A stretch of DNA of 64,000 bases from Tuctoria greenei (taxonomy: Eukaryota; Streptophyta; Magnoliopsida; Poales; Poaceae): the NCBI GenBank assembly GCA_036927565.1, contig JAYESD010000001.1:274857560-274921559 (forward strand), given 5' to 3'. Positions 34,701 through 46,171 of the stretch are shown piece by piece; the stretch's first letter is position 1; each line of letters begins with the position of its first letter. The translations under genes were made by a program, and so were the position numbers. The notes below the pieces were generated by a model. That model worked only from the letters and a program-made list of their open reading frames with translations. It made no database searches and was not told the DNA's origin.

Positions 34701-36720
34701 GGTAATCCCGGGGGTATCTCCGATGGAAAAAACATCCATATATTCCTGCAAAAGGTTAGCAACAGCAGGTGGCAAGACAATGGATGTATCCTCAATGGAA
34801 TATAAAGCATGTTTGCACACTAAAGCATAGCAAGTTCCATTAGAGGCATATAAATCATCAAGATCAGATTTAGTTGCAAGCAAAATAGGATTTTTCAACT
34901 TAATAGGTTGCTGAATTTCAGAATTGAAAACACCCTTTTGCTTAGCATTATTCTTTTTCTCCTGCTCAAATTGCACAATTTCAGTGGGACTCATAGGAAG
35001 CAACACAATTTTCTTGCCCTTATGCATGAGAGTATACTTATTAGATTGACCATGGTGAATAGCATCAGTATCAAACACTCAAGGATGTCCCAACAAAATA
35101 GAGGAAGCATCCATAGGTACCACATCAAAATCAGAAAAATCATGATAAGAACTAATGGAAAAATGTATCCTTGCTTTTTGTGTTACCTTTACCTTACCAT
35201 TGTTGTTAAACCATTGAATGTGATAAGGGTGGGGATGCTCCTGTGTGGTCAAGCCAAACTTCTTGACCACCTCAACATTCACCAAATTGTTGCAGCTACC
35301 ACCATCAAGGATGGTATGTACACGGCAGTCCTTAACGACGAGAAACATGTTGAAAAGGTTGTGATGTTGGCGGTTATCGTCCTCTCGAACTATGACACTC
35401 AAAGCTCGCTGCACAATCAAAGTCCTATAGTTGTTGGTCGCATATGTACCAAGAACCTCCTCAGCACCATCATCTGAACCTGAAATGTTAGTTGCAATAA
35501 TATTTTCATCTTCAATATCAGAAGCACTAACATACCAACCATCAGTAGTGGCAATGATCGCCCTTTTGCTAGGGCAATCTCGTTGCATATGGCCAAGTCC
35601 CTGGCAGTGGTGGCACTTGATGTCATAGGTGCGACTTGTCGAAGTGTTGGGTGCAGCCGCCTTTGTTGCAACACCTAGAGGCATCTGGGACTTGCTGTTA
35701 TCTTGTCCCCGTGATGTAGAAGGTGCAGTGCTGCTGTGTACAACACCGGTGGAGGGTGGTGTAGAAGCACGTACGCTCGAGGGGGGCGCTACTTTGGATG
35801 GCACCGGAAGCTGTCGTGGCGTGAAGGTGTTGTTCCGCCGCTGCTGTTGGCGACCCTGGACTTCTTTTTCTGCTAACATAGCAAGTTGAAATAAACTTTG
35901 AATAGAATTATATTTCTTGTAGTCAACTATGTCTTGGATCTCACGCCGCAAGCCCCCATAAAGCCTAACAATTTGGTCTTCCTGATCCTCAACTACCCCA
36001 CAACGAAGCATACCTTTCTGCAACTCTTGGTACTACTCTTGGACAATCATGTCACCCTGATCAAAGCATTGCAATTTCTTAAGAAGATCATGTCTATATG
36101 AAGGAGGAACAAACCTAGCGTGTATCTCTTCTTTTAACGCAGCCCATGTCTGTGGTGCATTCGTGTATTGACAAGTTCATTCCACCAAATTATAGCAAAA
36201 TCTTTAAACTCACTAGTGGCTTGTATCACTCTATGTCACCCAGGAACAAGATGAGAGCTAAATTTTTGTTCTACCGTCATCTCCCAATCCAAGTAAGTCT
36301 CAGCATCATAAGATCCATAAAATGGTGGAATAGAAAACTTAATCTTAGCATAAGGATCATTATCTTTTTCAGGAGCATGAGGACCAGGTCTACCTCCCAT
36401 ACCTTGACGTTTCGTCGAGGGCGACGACGATGTTGTGCATCAACCTCATCATTATTGAAGTCATCCTCTGTGTCGTAGTGAGCATGTGCATCAACATCAA
36501 GGATGATAGAGGGTGTAGATTGTTGGGGAAGACGAGTCTCCATCTTGTCCAACCGTGTGGTTAGACCAGCGACACTTGTATGGAGCCTCTGAAAGGTGGC
36601 TGTTGTAGTGGTCTGGTAATTGTTGAAAGCTTCGGTCATCGCCCGCATCATGTCCCTTAGTTCCATATGGGACATGCACTCATCATCATCCGGGGGTGTA
36701 GAACCTGAGGTCTTATCCAT
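34683..36720 (-). pseudogene. gag: Element F gag, nucleocapsid and protease
   Basis: Gag starts at 36720 (MDKTSGSTPPDDDECMSHME). After a frameshift the capsid core is readable in another frame (KIKFSIPPFYGSYDAETYLD, SEFKDFAIIWWNEL) at about 36340-36150. The next block (36023-35079) contains YGGLRREIQDIVDYKKYNSI, a CX2CX4HX4C knuckle CHHCQGLGHMQRDC (35574-35615) and the protease TILDGGSCNNLVNVEV with SSILLGHP. A stop at 35079 replaces Trp (HPW), a TGG to TGA change, and the frame continues to 34683. Confidence 0.88.
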
Positions 36721-37847
36721 AGGCTTCTTTCTTGTAATTGTTAGTACAAAACATAAACGAAGACAAAAAGATCGTGAAGAACCCTATTACTATGCTCTCT
36801 GAAGTGGAAGTGGAAATTCAATCAGTAAGATGCGTCTTACCCCGCTCTTACAATTTTCTTACCAGCACTGCAGGTGGCCAATGGTGATCAATGTGAAAGC
36901 AAGCAGAGAGTGGGTGTGATTGGAGAGGTTACATGTTATGCTCGAGAGAAGGTGGAGCTTGGAAGGCTCAAATGCAGTATATGTATGTGGCACACAAGTT
37001 AGTAATAGATAGCAATATTGAATAAGTGTCCAAAGAATTTCACCTAGTTGCTGGCCTAAGAATGTATTAGAACAGTTGTGGCGACAAGCAAGGACAAGGA
37101 TGAATGACGATGTACAACAAGGACAATATCAGCAAGTATCCAGCACTCACACCGAAACAACACAACTTGAAAACCCCTTAGCCTCCTGTTTTTGTCTTTA
37201 AGCACTAGTAGAAATCAAAATCTTTTTTTTTTCTCTTTATTTTTTTGTTAATTTTCTCAACCAGGGGCACAACAATTGAAAAAAACACCAAGTATTAGCT
37301 CAAACTGATGAAATATGTGATCGGTACAAATTCAGGGGCGATTGGAAAAACTGGTGCTGGAACTTCAAAGTTCAAAACAAGGGCCTTCTTAATTTTTTTA
37401 CTTTTTTTTTAAAACACTGTGACTGGCGTAGCAGGTGTATCATATGTGTATTTTTTCGAGACCTTTCTGGGAAAAAATGCGCCTCAATCGGAGTTCCGAG
37501 CAAAAAGTTATGCCCGTTTTAAGGAGGATACCCCGAATCAAGTTTTGGTGGTAGTGGAAACTGTAACAGAAACGAATCAGCGGATGAAATTTTTTTGTAG
37601 ATTGATTTTTTGTAGATGGCAGCGGATGGAAGAAACAAAACTGAACCAAAACAAATCTAAACCAGCAATCAGACTCAACCTAGGACACGAACTCAGAACT
37701 ACGGACTCCGAAACTAAATTGTGCAAAAGGCTAAGTGGGGGTTGTAGGTCAGGGAAAGTAAAGATTTTTTGTAACTTTTTGTAGACGATAGGACTGAAAA
37801 AAATAAATCTAAAGGGCACACAAGTAAACCTCATGGTGAACCTGGCA
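36721..37847 (-). other. Element F 5' leader
   Basis: Noncoding DNA of about 1.1 kb between the recognisable 5' LTR and gag. It has A/T-rich runs (for example 37222-37250) and no visible TGGTATCAGAGC site. The PBS and LTR end have probably been lost or replaced. Confidence 0.6.
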
Positions 37848-38501
37848 ATCAAAACTGAATTGATCACAAAATTGGGGTCTCACAACGGATGATCGGCGAC
37901 ACTGTTCAATGATAGATTGTATCTAAGCAAAACCCGACTCTAATGTGCTGACGGCTGCTGCATAAATAGGAGTTTAGGGGCGTGCAAGACCCCTGGACGC
38001 AACCCTAATGGGCTTCCACACGATACACGGGCCAGCAGCCCAAAAGACAGTGGTGCAGCACCAGACAGATTCTGGATGCCCACTCGTTTTGCTGATTCCC
38101 GTCAATTTAAAAGGAATTTTTGAGGTGAGGCTGGTTCCATTGGAAGCTTTATGAAATCACAGTTGCAACATATATAGAACGTCCAAATCCGACTCCGTAT
38201 GTGTTTGGGGCGTCAATTTTGGTGAAGGCAGCTCCTGGAACCTGAGGTGGAGTCAAAGTCGAGTTGGACTTGGGCTCCTCCTTGGTGTGCACGTCCTATC
38301 TCCTCCTCCTTGACTCGTTGGACTCCTCCAAGCCCTTGCTGGTCCTCTCCATTGTCCTTAATCAATAAAACATGAATGGAAACAAGCATAAGTTCTAAAA
38401 AACAATTGAGAAGGTTAGAACGTACCTGGAGATCCAATTGTCGCGCACGTGCTCTAGTGATCGGTCCCTGCATTGTATGCAAAGGAGAGATGTCCTCATC
38501 A
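37848..38501 (-). repeat. Element F 5' LTR, lacking its 3' part
   Basis: This matches the 3' LTR from TGATGAGGACATC down to CAGTTTTGATTGC at about 37848. The last 190 or so bases present in the 3' LTR (31271-31460) are absent. Confidence 0.85.
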
Positions 38502-39762
38502 CACTTGGAATCCCAAGAAATATCGCAGTTCTCTCATCATAGACATCTCAAATCTATCTGTCATAATCGTACTAAATTCTTCACTAAAGGATTTGTTAGT
38601 TGAACCAAATATAATATCATCAACATAAATTTGACAGATAAATAGATCATTGTCAAAGTGCTTGATAAACAATGTGTAATCGTACTTGCCAATCTTAAAT
38701 CTATTTTCAATTAGAAAATCTCTAAGGAACTCATACCAAGCTCTAGGAGCTTGTTTGAGGCCATAGAGCCTTACGCAGTTTGAACATGTGGTTGGGGAAC
38801 TCTTGATCTTCGAATCCAGGGGATTGCTCCACATACACCTCCTCCTTGATTGGTATGTTGAGGAAGGTGCTTTTCACATCCATTTGATAGATCTTGGAAT
38901 CATGGTGAGTAGCATATGCAAGTAATATTCTAATCGATTAAATCCTAGCTATGGGAGCAAAAGTTTTGTCGAAATCCAAACCTTCGACCTGTGAATACCA
39001 TTTGGCCACAAGTCGTGCCTTGTTTCTTGTCACCACCCCGTGTTTCTCTTGCTTGTTGCGGAAGACCCATTTAGTGCTGATGACGTTGAACTTGGGCCCT
39101 TCAGCAAGTTCCCACACCTCGTTCCGTTTGAAGTTGTTCAATTCTTCTTGCATTGCCACCACCCAATCTGGATCTTTCAATTCATCTTCAACCCTGTGTG
39201 GTTCCAAAGAGGATACAAACGAGTAATGTTCACAAAAATTAGCAATTCGAGATCTAGTTGTTACTCCCTTTTCGATGTCACCGATTATGTTGTCGACGGG
39301 GTGATATCTTTGGATGCATTGGTATACTCTTGGATGTGGCACTTGTGGTCTTGAATCTTCATGATCATCTTCTTCTCCCCCTAGATGGTTGCCCTCAGTG
39401 ATTTGTTGGTCACCTTGATCTTCATGAGGTTGATCTTGTGTAGAAGCTCCCCCTTGATAAATTACCTCCATTTGTGGTTTGTATTCTTCATTTGCATTTG
39501 GAGGTAGCTCTTGTGGTCGAACATCGCCCAACACCATTCTTCTCAACGCTTGACATGGAGCTTCTTCTCTATCTAGCACACATTGATCAACTTGCTCTTC
39601 TTGAGAGCCGTTAGTTTCATTGAACACCACTTCACGTGCTACTTCAACAAGTCCGGAGACCTTTTTGAAGACACGATAGGCGTAAGAGTTCAAATCGTAG
39701 CCAAACAAGAAACCTTCATCGGACTTTGAAGCGAACTTTGAAGTCCTAGGATTCTTGTTCAA
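38502..39762 (-). pseudogene. pol: Element C reverse transcriptase (N-terminal and palm)
   Basis: Copia RT follows the integrase tail. FGYDLNSYAYRVFKKVSGLV (integrase end) leads to a long acidic linker, then WVVAMQEELNNFKRNEVWEL, STKWVFRNKQ and LDFDKTFAPIARI, with a stop at 38938. It then continues VYVEQSPGFED, LYGLKQAPRAWYEFLRDFL and the catalytic QIYVDDIIFGSTNKSFSEEF. Coding ends at FLGFQV where element F begins. Confidence 0.9.
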
Positions 39763-40905
39763 GATATAACATTTAGAACCAAAAACTCAAAAATAGGAAT
39801 TATTAGGCTTGTTACTGGTGAGTAGTTCATATGACGTTTTCTTGAGTAGGCGATGAAGATAGAGTCGATTTATGGCGTGACAAGCGGTGTTGACCACCTC
39901 AGCCCAAAATCGATCCGAAGTCTTTTACTCATCAAGCATTGTCCTTGCCATCTCTATGAGGGTTCGATTCTTCCTTTCGGCTACTCCGTTGTGTTGAGGG
40001 GAGTACGATGCTGAAAATTCATGTTTTATGCCTTTTTCTTCTAGGTACTCCTCAACTTGGGTGTTCTTGAACTCCGTGCCATTATCACTTCGTATGTTCT
40101 TGATATTCAATGAAAACTCATTTTGGGCACGCTTGAGAAACTTCTTGAGGGTTCCTTGAGTTTCTATCTTATCATGCAAAAAGAAAACCCACGTGAAGCG
40201 TGAAAAATCATCAACAATTACTAAATCGTATTTGTTACCGCCGATGCTTATGTAAACAATTGGACCAAATAGATCCATGTGATGTGGCTCGAGAGGTCTT
40301 GTCATGATGACGTTCTTCGCGGGATGGGGTGATCCTACTTGCTTCCTGGCTTGGCACGCACTATAAGGCCAGTCTTTCTCAAAAACAACATCCTTTAAAT
40401 CTCGGATGTGATCGCGCTTAAGGAGTTTTTGAAGATTCCTCATACCAACATGTGCTAGCCGTCTATGCCACAGCCAACTCATGTTGGTCTTTGCAATCAA
40501 GCATGTGTCAAGTTGGGCTTTATCTTTTTTGAAGTCAACAAGATAAAGCTTTCCCTTTAACACACCCTTGAATGCAACTGAGTCATCACTCCTTCTAGAG
40601 ACGGTCACACCCTCATTAGTGAACAAGCAATTATAACCCTTGTCACATAATTGAGATATGGACAATAGGTTATAATCTAAGGAATCGACATGTAAAAAAT
40701 GAGAAAGAGTGTGTTGAGATGATATTGCAATTTTACCGGTACCGAGCAACCTTCCTTGACTGTTGTCTCCAAAATAGATGCCTTCACTTGGATCTTCATT
40801 TGCTTCATACTCAACGAACATCCTTCTTTCTGCGGTCATGTGATTGGTACATCCACTATCTAGCACCCATTTTGCTCCATCGGAGGAGTAGGCCCGCAAA
40901 AACAA
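39763..40905 (-). pseudogene. pol: Element C protease and integrase
   Basis: The copia protease active site WVLDSGCTNHMT is near 40870. GAG-pre-integrase (WHRRLAHVGMRNLQKLLKRD) precedes the zinc module, where the usual CSAC reads YSAC, so one zinc ligand is lost. The integrase core has HMDLFGPIVYISIGGNKYDL, FSRFTWVFFLHDKIETQG, IRSDNGTEFKNTQVEEYLEE and SPQHNGVAERKNRTLIEMAR, so DDE residues are present. A stop at 39925 ends the main ORF, after which DRFWAEVVNTACHAINRLYL continues in frame. Confidence 0.92.
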
Positions 40906-40927
40906 ATTACGTGTTGGTTTTAGGTAC

Positions 40928-43255
40928 CTAAGCTTGCTTGGGTCCTTTGTGGATAGTTACAAGTGATTTGGGCACCCACACATGAGACTTGGTGTTCCCA
41001 TGGTGTGGCCCAACATATTTAGCATAAACTATACCAAAATTACTTTTCATGAGAACATATGATGTGTTAAAAGTTCTAAACAATAGTTGTTGTTCATATG
41101 TGTTAACATGTATGGACTTATCAACAATATTAGGCTTTCTAGCTTGAGAGGAGTTTCCCTTGACAAAAGCAATGTGTTCCTTGTTATTCTTGTGGCTTCT
41201 AGCATTTTTCTTTTCACCATAAGAATACCCATTGCCATATTTGACATTAGGAGGTCTTGTGGCCAAGTATGCACTGCGTGCATACTTGACCTTCTCCTTA
41301 TCAAATATGCCACTACGGGAAGGATCCTTGCCCTTTGTCAAGTTCGACTTATCCTTCAAGTTAGTGTCAATTTTAGCACATGCACAAGTAATAGTAGTTT
41401 CAGGTTTTAAGTGTTGAGAAGGTGAGCTTGAAGAGGATGAAGGGTCACTTTGCTTGAGTGGCTCAACTTGTACCTCAAGGATCTTGTTAACTTTGGTTAA
41501 GTTAGCAAGTTCATCCTTGATGATTATATTTGAGTCACTTAACTTCAAGCAAGCTTCCTTGCTTGAAGCTAACTCAAGCTCTAGTGAATTGCTTCGCTCA
41601 TTTTCAAGTTCAAGGAGCCTTTTAATCTCAAGATACTCCTCCTTTTGAAGGATGATCATATCTTCTTGGCGATCAACAAGCTCATCCTTATCAATAAGTT
41701 TGTCCATCAAGAATTTCATTTTTGTAGCAGTTTTCTTATCTATGCCAATAAGCATATCTTCATTATAACTATAAGCATCACTATCACTAGAGTAAGAATG
41801 CGAGGAGGAAGATTTAGTTGTTACCTTTCTTTTACCTTCCTTCGCCATTAGATATGTGTAGTTGTCCTTCCTTGCGCCAATAGTTGGGAAGAGTGTGGAT
41901 TTCTTGGTTGTCTTCTTGATGGCTATGCTAGCCATCTCCTCTTCCTCTTCGGATGAGGACTCATCATTGGAGTCCCACTCCTTTCCTAGGTGTGCCCGTC
42001 CAATTTGCCTTTTCTTCTTGAACATCTTCTTGGTTTTAGGATTTGTATCCTTGGTCTTCTTCTTGTTTTCTTCATAAGGACAATCAACTATAAAGTGGTC
42101 ATATTCACCACAATTATAGCAAGCGCGCCTCAACTTAGGTGTTGATTTGTCTTTTTGTCTTCCTTCATTTGATTTACCACATTGTCTTATTTTCATCATC
42201 CTTTTGAATTTCTTCATAAAGAGGATCATATCCTCTTCATCTATATTGCTGCTTTCGTCGTTGCTGTCCTCTTCTTGTTGAGCTTCTAGAGCTTCTTTTG
42301 ACATGGGCTTGAAAGTGGACTTCAACGCGACTCCTTTCTTCTTTGCCGAGGTGAGGTCGGCAATCTCTTTGACATGTTTTGCTTGCTTTTCCATCATCTC
42401 AAAATTGATAATCTTTCCAAGCAATACATTCGGGGTCATTTTCTTGTACCCGGGGCTTTCTCTAATCATCGAACATAGAGTCACTTTGCGAGGCATGAAG
42501 GCTCTGAGAATTAGCTTCACCACCTCGTGATCGTTCCACTTTTTGCTTCCATAGACTCAAACTTTATTAATGAGAGTCTTCAACCAATTGTACATGCCTT
42601 GCGGTGACTCATCTTCTTCTATGGTGAATCTTCCAAATTCTCCTTCGATCATTTCAATCTTAGCCTCTTGCACATGACGATCATCTTCATGAGCAGTTTG
42701 TATTGTGTCCCATATCTCTTTTGCAATTTTGAGTCCATCAACTTTGGTGAACTCGTCTCGACTCAATGATGAAGTTATGATAGCTGCCGCTTGAGCGTTC
42801 CAATGTATAGCTTGTTCTTGGCTTGGTGTGAGTTCTTCATCGTCATCCGAGATATCTATCCCTGTACACACTTTATGCCACAAGTTGGGGTTAAGTGATA
42901 TTAAATGCATCTTCATATTTTGCCTCGACATTGAATAATCATTGCCATCAAAGTATGGGGCTTTTCCTAGAGGAATAGAGAAGTAATGATTATTGTTTGA
43001 ATTTAAACGATCATAGTTAAAAGGATATCGGGAGTAGTCGATGTGACTACTCCCCTTCTTCTTCTTCTCATCCTCGATCTTTATCTTCCCTTTAGAGAGG
43101 GCCTTCTTCCTTAGGAGCGCCTTATTTTCAAGTATCTCCTCATCATTATCCTCGAAGTCTTGGATGGCGTCGAGGAGCTTCTCCAACTTTTGAGTCTTTT
43201 CATCTTCGACCTTCTCTTGGTTGAAGTTCTTGTGCGCATCCTTGATGCCCGACAT
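40928..43255 (-). pseudogene. gag: Element C gag with zinc knuckle
   Basis: The start at 43255 reads MSGIKDAHKNFNQEKVEDEK and leads to the copia gag core (GKAPYFDGNDYSMSRQNMKM, LWHKVCTGIDISDDDEELTP, AKEIWDTIQTAHEDDRHVQE). A TGA at 42557 fits CGA to TGA in the sequence NKVRVYG; the frame then continues for 531 codons. It includes a CX2CX4HX4C knuckle (CYNCGEYDHFIVDC), acidic Ser/Glu stretches, and a Glu/Leu-rich coiled-coil region near residues 290-350. It ends at 40928, out of frame with protease by one shift. Confidence 0.92.
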
Positions 43256-43293
43256 CTTCTCTTTGAGCGATTAGTCTCTTTTTGAAGAGTCTC

Positions 43294-43307
43294 GCTCTGA
43301 TACCAAT
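43294..43307 (-). other. Primer binding site of element C (initiator Met tRNA type)
   Basis: The minus strand reads ATTGGTATCAGAGC immediately after the LTR end ACATTCA. Confidence 0.92.
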
Positions 43308-44067
43308 TGAATGTAGCCTAGAGGGGGGTGAATAGTCTTTTTGAATTTTTCTTCGGAACCTGAAATACTTAGCAACCTGATCAAACACAAAGAAATCGGA
43401 CTAGTCTGCTAGGGTGTGGACTAGTCCAGTGTATGCGGACTAGATTGATCAAGTTTGATCAATGATTTTGATCAAAGTACTCTGTGCAGCGGAAATTGAG
43501 TTACAAATAGAGTGTATTGCTTCAATGAAACTAGATGTGGCACAAGATATCTTTAGTTACAAAGTTTTGACGTAAGTTGAACAAGATTGCACAAACCCTA
43601 GATTACAATGAATAGTAAGAAAAAACAAGGACACAATGATTTTTATACCATGGTTCGATTCCACAGAGGAAATCTACATCCACGTTAAGGAGTCCACGGA
43701 GGACCGGGTCTTCACCAACCCTACCCTCGTCGAATTGCCACAGAGGTCGATTCTCTTCCACTAATCACAAAGGGATAAATAACTGTGTTCAAGGGGCCTT
43801 CTCACAAGTTGAGGGCTCCCCAAGATTTACAATCGAAACACCACCAAACACACTCGAAAAGTATGCAATGGAACAGTGAGAGTGTGTGAGAGAATCAAAC
43901 CCAAGAGCTCAAGAGGTGAAGAACGTGTCTCTCCTTTGATCTATGGTTAATCCTCAAGGATTTGATCTTTCTTGCGTTGCATTGTGTGGAGAGACGTGTT
44001 TTCTGGGCTCTTGGAAGGTGTGACGGCACAGGGAGTAGAGAGCGTTTGATTAGGGGCTGTACACCTC

Positions 44068-44075
44068 TATTTATA
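44068..44075 (-). promoter_or_regulatory. TATA box in element C 5' LTR
   Basis: The minus strand reads AGTATAAATAGAGG, between the palindrome array and gag. This is the promoter expected to drive C. Confidence 0.6.
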
Positions 44076-44109
44076 CTAAGGTTTCCAAAGGTTACCGTTA
44101 GAGTTTGCG

Positions 44110-44590
44110 ATGTTCGGACTAGTCCGTGGTGGACTCAGGACTAGTCCGGTGTGCGGCATGAGGGAAACTCTAAGTGTCCTGAATTATCGGACTTGTCCGG
44201 CAACTGGCGGACTAGTTCGATTTTGTCTCTGGAGATGTTCGGACTAGTTCGGCACATATTGGACTAGTCTGGCGTGGTGAATCCCTTAGTGAATTAAGGA
44301 CAAGTCCGCACTTGGAGGACTTGTCCGATTTTAGTCAGAGAGGTTATCGGACTGGTCCGGTGTCGTGAAACTTTGAGGGGCTAAGGACTTGTCCGAAGTA
44401 GGTCAGTGAGGGTTTCAGACTTGTTTGTGGCATATCGGACTTGTCCGATATTCATGAGAATGATTATTGGACTAGTCCGGACTTTATCAGACTAGTCCAT
44501 TACGGATAAGTCCGCATTGGGAGGACTTGTCCGATCCTGTACAGAGAGCATATCGGATTAGTCCAGGGAACATCAGACTAGTTCGAACCT
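44110..44590. repeat. Palindrome array, element C 5' LTR
   Basis: About 19 copies of CGGACTAGTCCG / CGGACTTGTCCG-type 12-mers at irregular spacing, many with one substitution. The array corresponds to 16635-17110 in the other LTR. Confidence 0.88.
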
Positions 44591-44756
44591 GTGTAAACTT
44601 GTGCAGTGAGAGTGTTTTCTTTTGCTTGAGCTCTTGGGGTGTGTTTCTCCAACACACTCCATACATAAAGAGTATTCTATTCATCTCTTGAGCTCTTTTC
44701 AACTTGATTCATCACTCTCCTTTCTTTTTATTCTTACTTCATAAATTCATCAAAAC

Positions 44757-44761
44757 ATGCG
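44757..44761. repeat. Target site duplication of element G, left copy (ATGCG)
   Basis: ATGCG here and GTGCG at 57388-57392. The uninterrupted C 3' LTR reads ATGCG once at this place, so the right copy carries one A to G change. Confidence 0.9.
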
Positions 44762-45632
44762 TGTTGGAGGGTGATTCCGGCAATTCTCCCGGTACTACCA
44801 TTGGCAGCCCGCGGAGTTCTTAGTTCAGTTGTGGGCGCGCGGAGATTCAGAATAAGATGGCGATTTGACACAGGGATTTACGTGGTTCGGGTCGCCTAAG
44901 CGTAATACCCTACTCCACGGGTGTGAGTTGTTGTTGTATTGAGCATCTGAGCGTTTGTGTGTGAGAGACCAGAGTGACTGGGAGTCTTAGGCATGTGTGG
45001 ATATGTCCCCCCTTGTATCGCTCGGCCAGTCCTTTTATAGTACAAGGACTGGCCGTTACATCGTCAGCCTGACCCGACATGTGGCCCTGGCGGTTACTGA
45101 TGCTTAATACATAGTTAATATGCTTAATTACCCTTAATAGCGTGGTAACGCGCCTTGACAGTGGCGTTACTGGTATTAAGGGCCCTCTGATTGTGTGTCA
45201 TTAAGACAACATTAATGACACTTAATCGGGTCTTGAGATCTTTAATGTTCCTTGAAGGTCCGAGCCGTTGGGGGTCCACCAATCTGTCTGTTGAAGTTGA
45301 AGGTCTGGCGGTTGGACGTGTGGCAGCTCCGGAGCTTACCGTCTCGGACAGGTAGGCCCGGTGCTGTTGTACACGTATCGGTACCGGAGGTTCCCTCTGC
45401 CGGGGGTTAGGTCCGGGGGTGCCACACAGGAATCTACTCTGAAGCTTTCCCATATATGGAATGTAGCTCCGGTTTTGTGATACACATGGCGGCACTGGGA
45501 CTAACCATAGAAGAGAAGCAGGTCCGGTTCTGTATGACACGTGGGGCCTTCGGAGGTCTTCAACTCAGACAAGTGGAGTTCCTTTGTGCTCTTTGCAATC
45601 CCAAAGGGTATCCGGTACGCAGGGTACCGACA
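44762..45632 (-). repeat. Element G 3' LTR
   Basis: Plus-strand TG at 44762 and CA at 45632. It contains palindromic GCTCCGGAGC-like motifs and matches 56506-57387. Confidence 0.93.
45033..45040 (-). promoter_or_regulatory. TATA box in element G 3' LTR
   Basis: The minus strand reads ACTATAAAAGGAC, conserved at 56788-56795. Confidence 0.6.
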
Positions 45633-45650
45633 GTGGCCCCCTGGGCCCAC
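45633..45650 (-). other. Polypurine tract region of element G
   Basis: The minus strand reads GGGCCCAGGGGGCCAC directly before the LTR start TGTCGGTACC. It is GC-rich but in the correct place. Confidence 0.7.
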
Positions 45651-46171
45651 CTTTGGGAGAGACTTTTTGGATTAAGTCATTCTGCCGGAGGTGGGTCCAT
45701 ATTTTGACTTTTGCGCCCTGTTTTCAAGGGTCTTTGGATGTGCCGTTGAGATGGTGGTTCGTAGTTAAACGACCGCTGCGTGGCATCTTCAGGATGCGAC
45801 AGGTCAGATCTGCGCGTGCGGATCTCATGCAATTGAAGGTCGCCGGTTCCCAATACGAAAACCGTATCGATTCCACGCGCCCTGTCAGGCTGCCGCCCTC
45901 GAACTTCTCGCCTCTCATGATGACAACTATTCGCTTGGGGTAAGGACCTTGACTTGATCGTCAAGGTGGCCCCGGGCCCCCTTGTAATTGGCAAGGTGAA
46001 GTTTTTGAACTGTATCTTTGGCCCTTCTGCGGTTTCCATCCAAGCGTTGCGGGGGCTTACTTAAGAAGGAAATCGTGCACCGTTTGAGGATTCCTTACGC
46101 CTTCATTTTAACTTGCGCTCGAATCCTCCAAACTTTTGCTTGCTTTTCCTCACTCGCCCCGTCGTGCTGCG
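45651..46171 (+). other. Element G region upstream of the antisense ORF
   Basis: Noncoding DNA between the 3' LTR and the antisense ORF start. A plus-strand promoter would be expected here or in the LTR, but I see no clear TATA box. Confidence 0.5.

Larger units (their letters stand above)
31271..38501 (-). mobile_element. Element F: CRM-type Ty3/gypsy chromovirus, truncated ends
   Basis: In the minus direction it has an LTR starting TGATGAGGACATC, a long leader, gag with zinc knuckle, protease, RT, RNase H, integrase, a polypurine tract and a second LTR. The pol C-terminus reads on into the LTR (DEDISPLHTMQGPITRARARQ), a trait I associate with CRM elements. The 5' LTR is 656 bp of detectable homology against 852 bp for the 3' LTR. 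CACTT right of 38501 has no partner at the left edge, and copia coding sequence is missing there, so no target duplication survives. Confidence 0.85.
43308..44761 (-). repeat. Element C 5' LTR, main piece with palindrome array
   Basis: It starts TGAATGTAGCC on the plus strand and matches the 3' LTR. A palindrome array of about 19 motif copies lies at 44110-44590, with further copies near 43386-43445. The LTR is broken at 44761 by element G and resumes at 57393. Confidence 0.93.
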
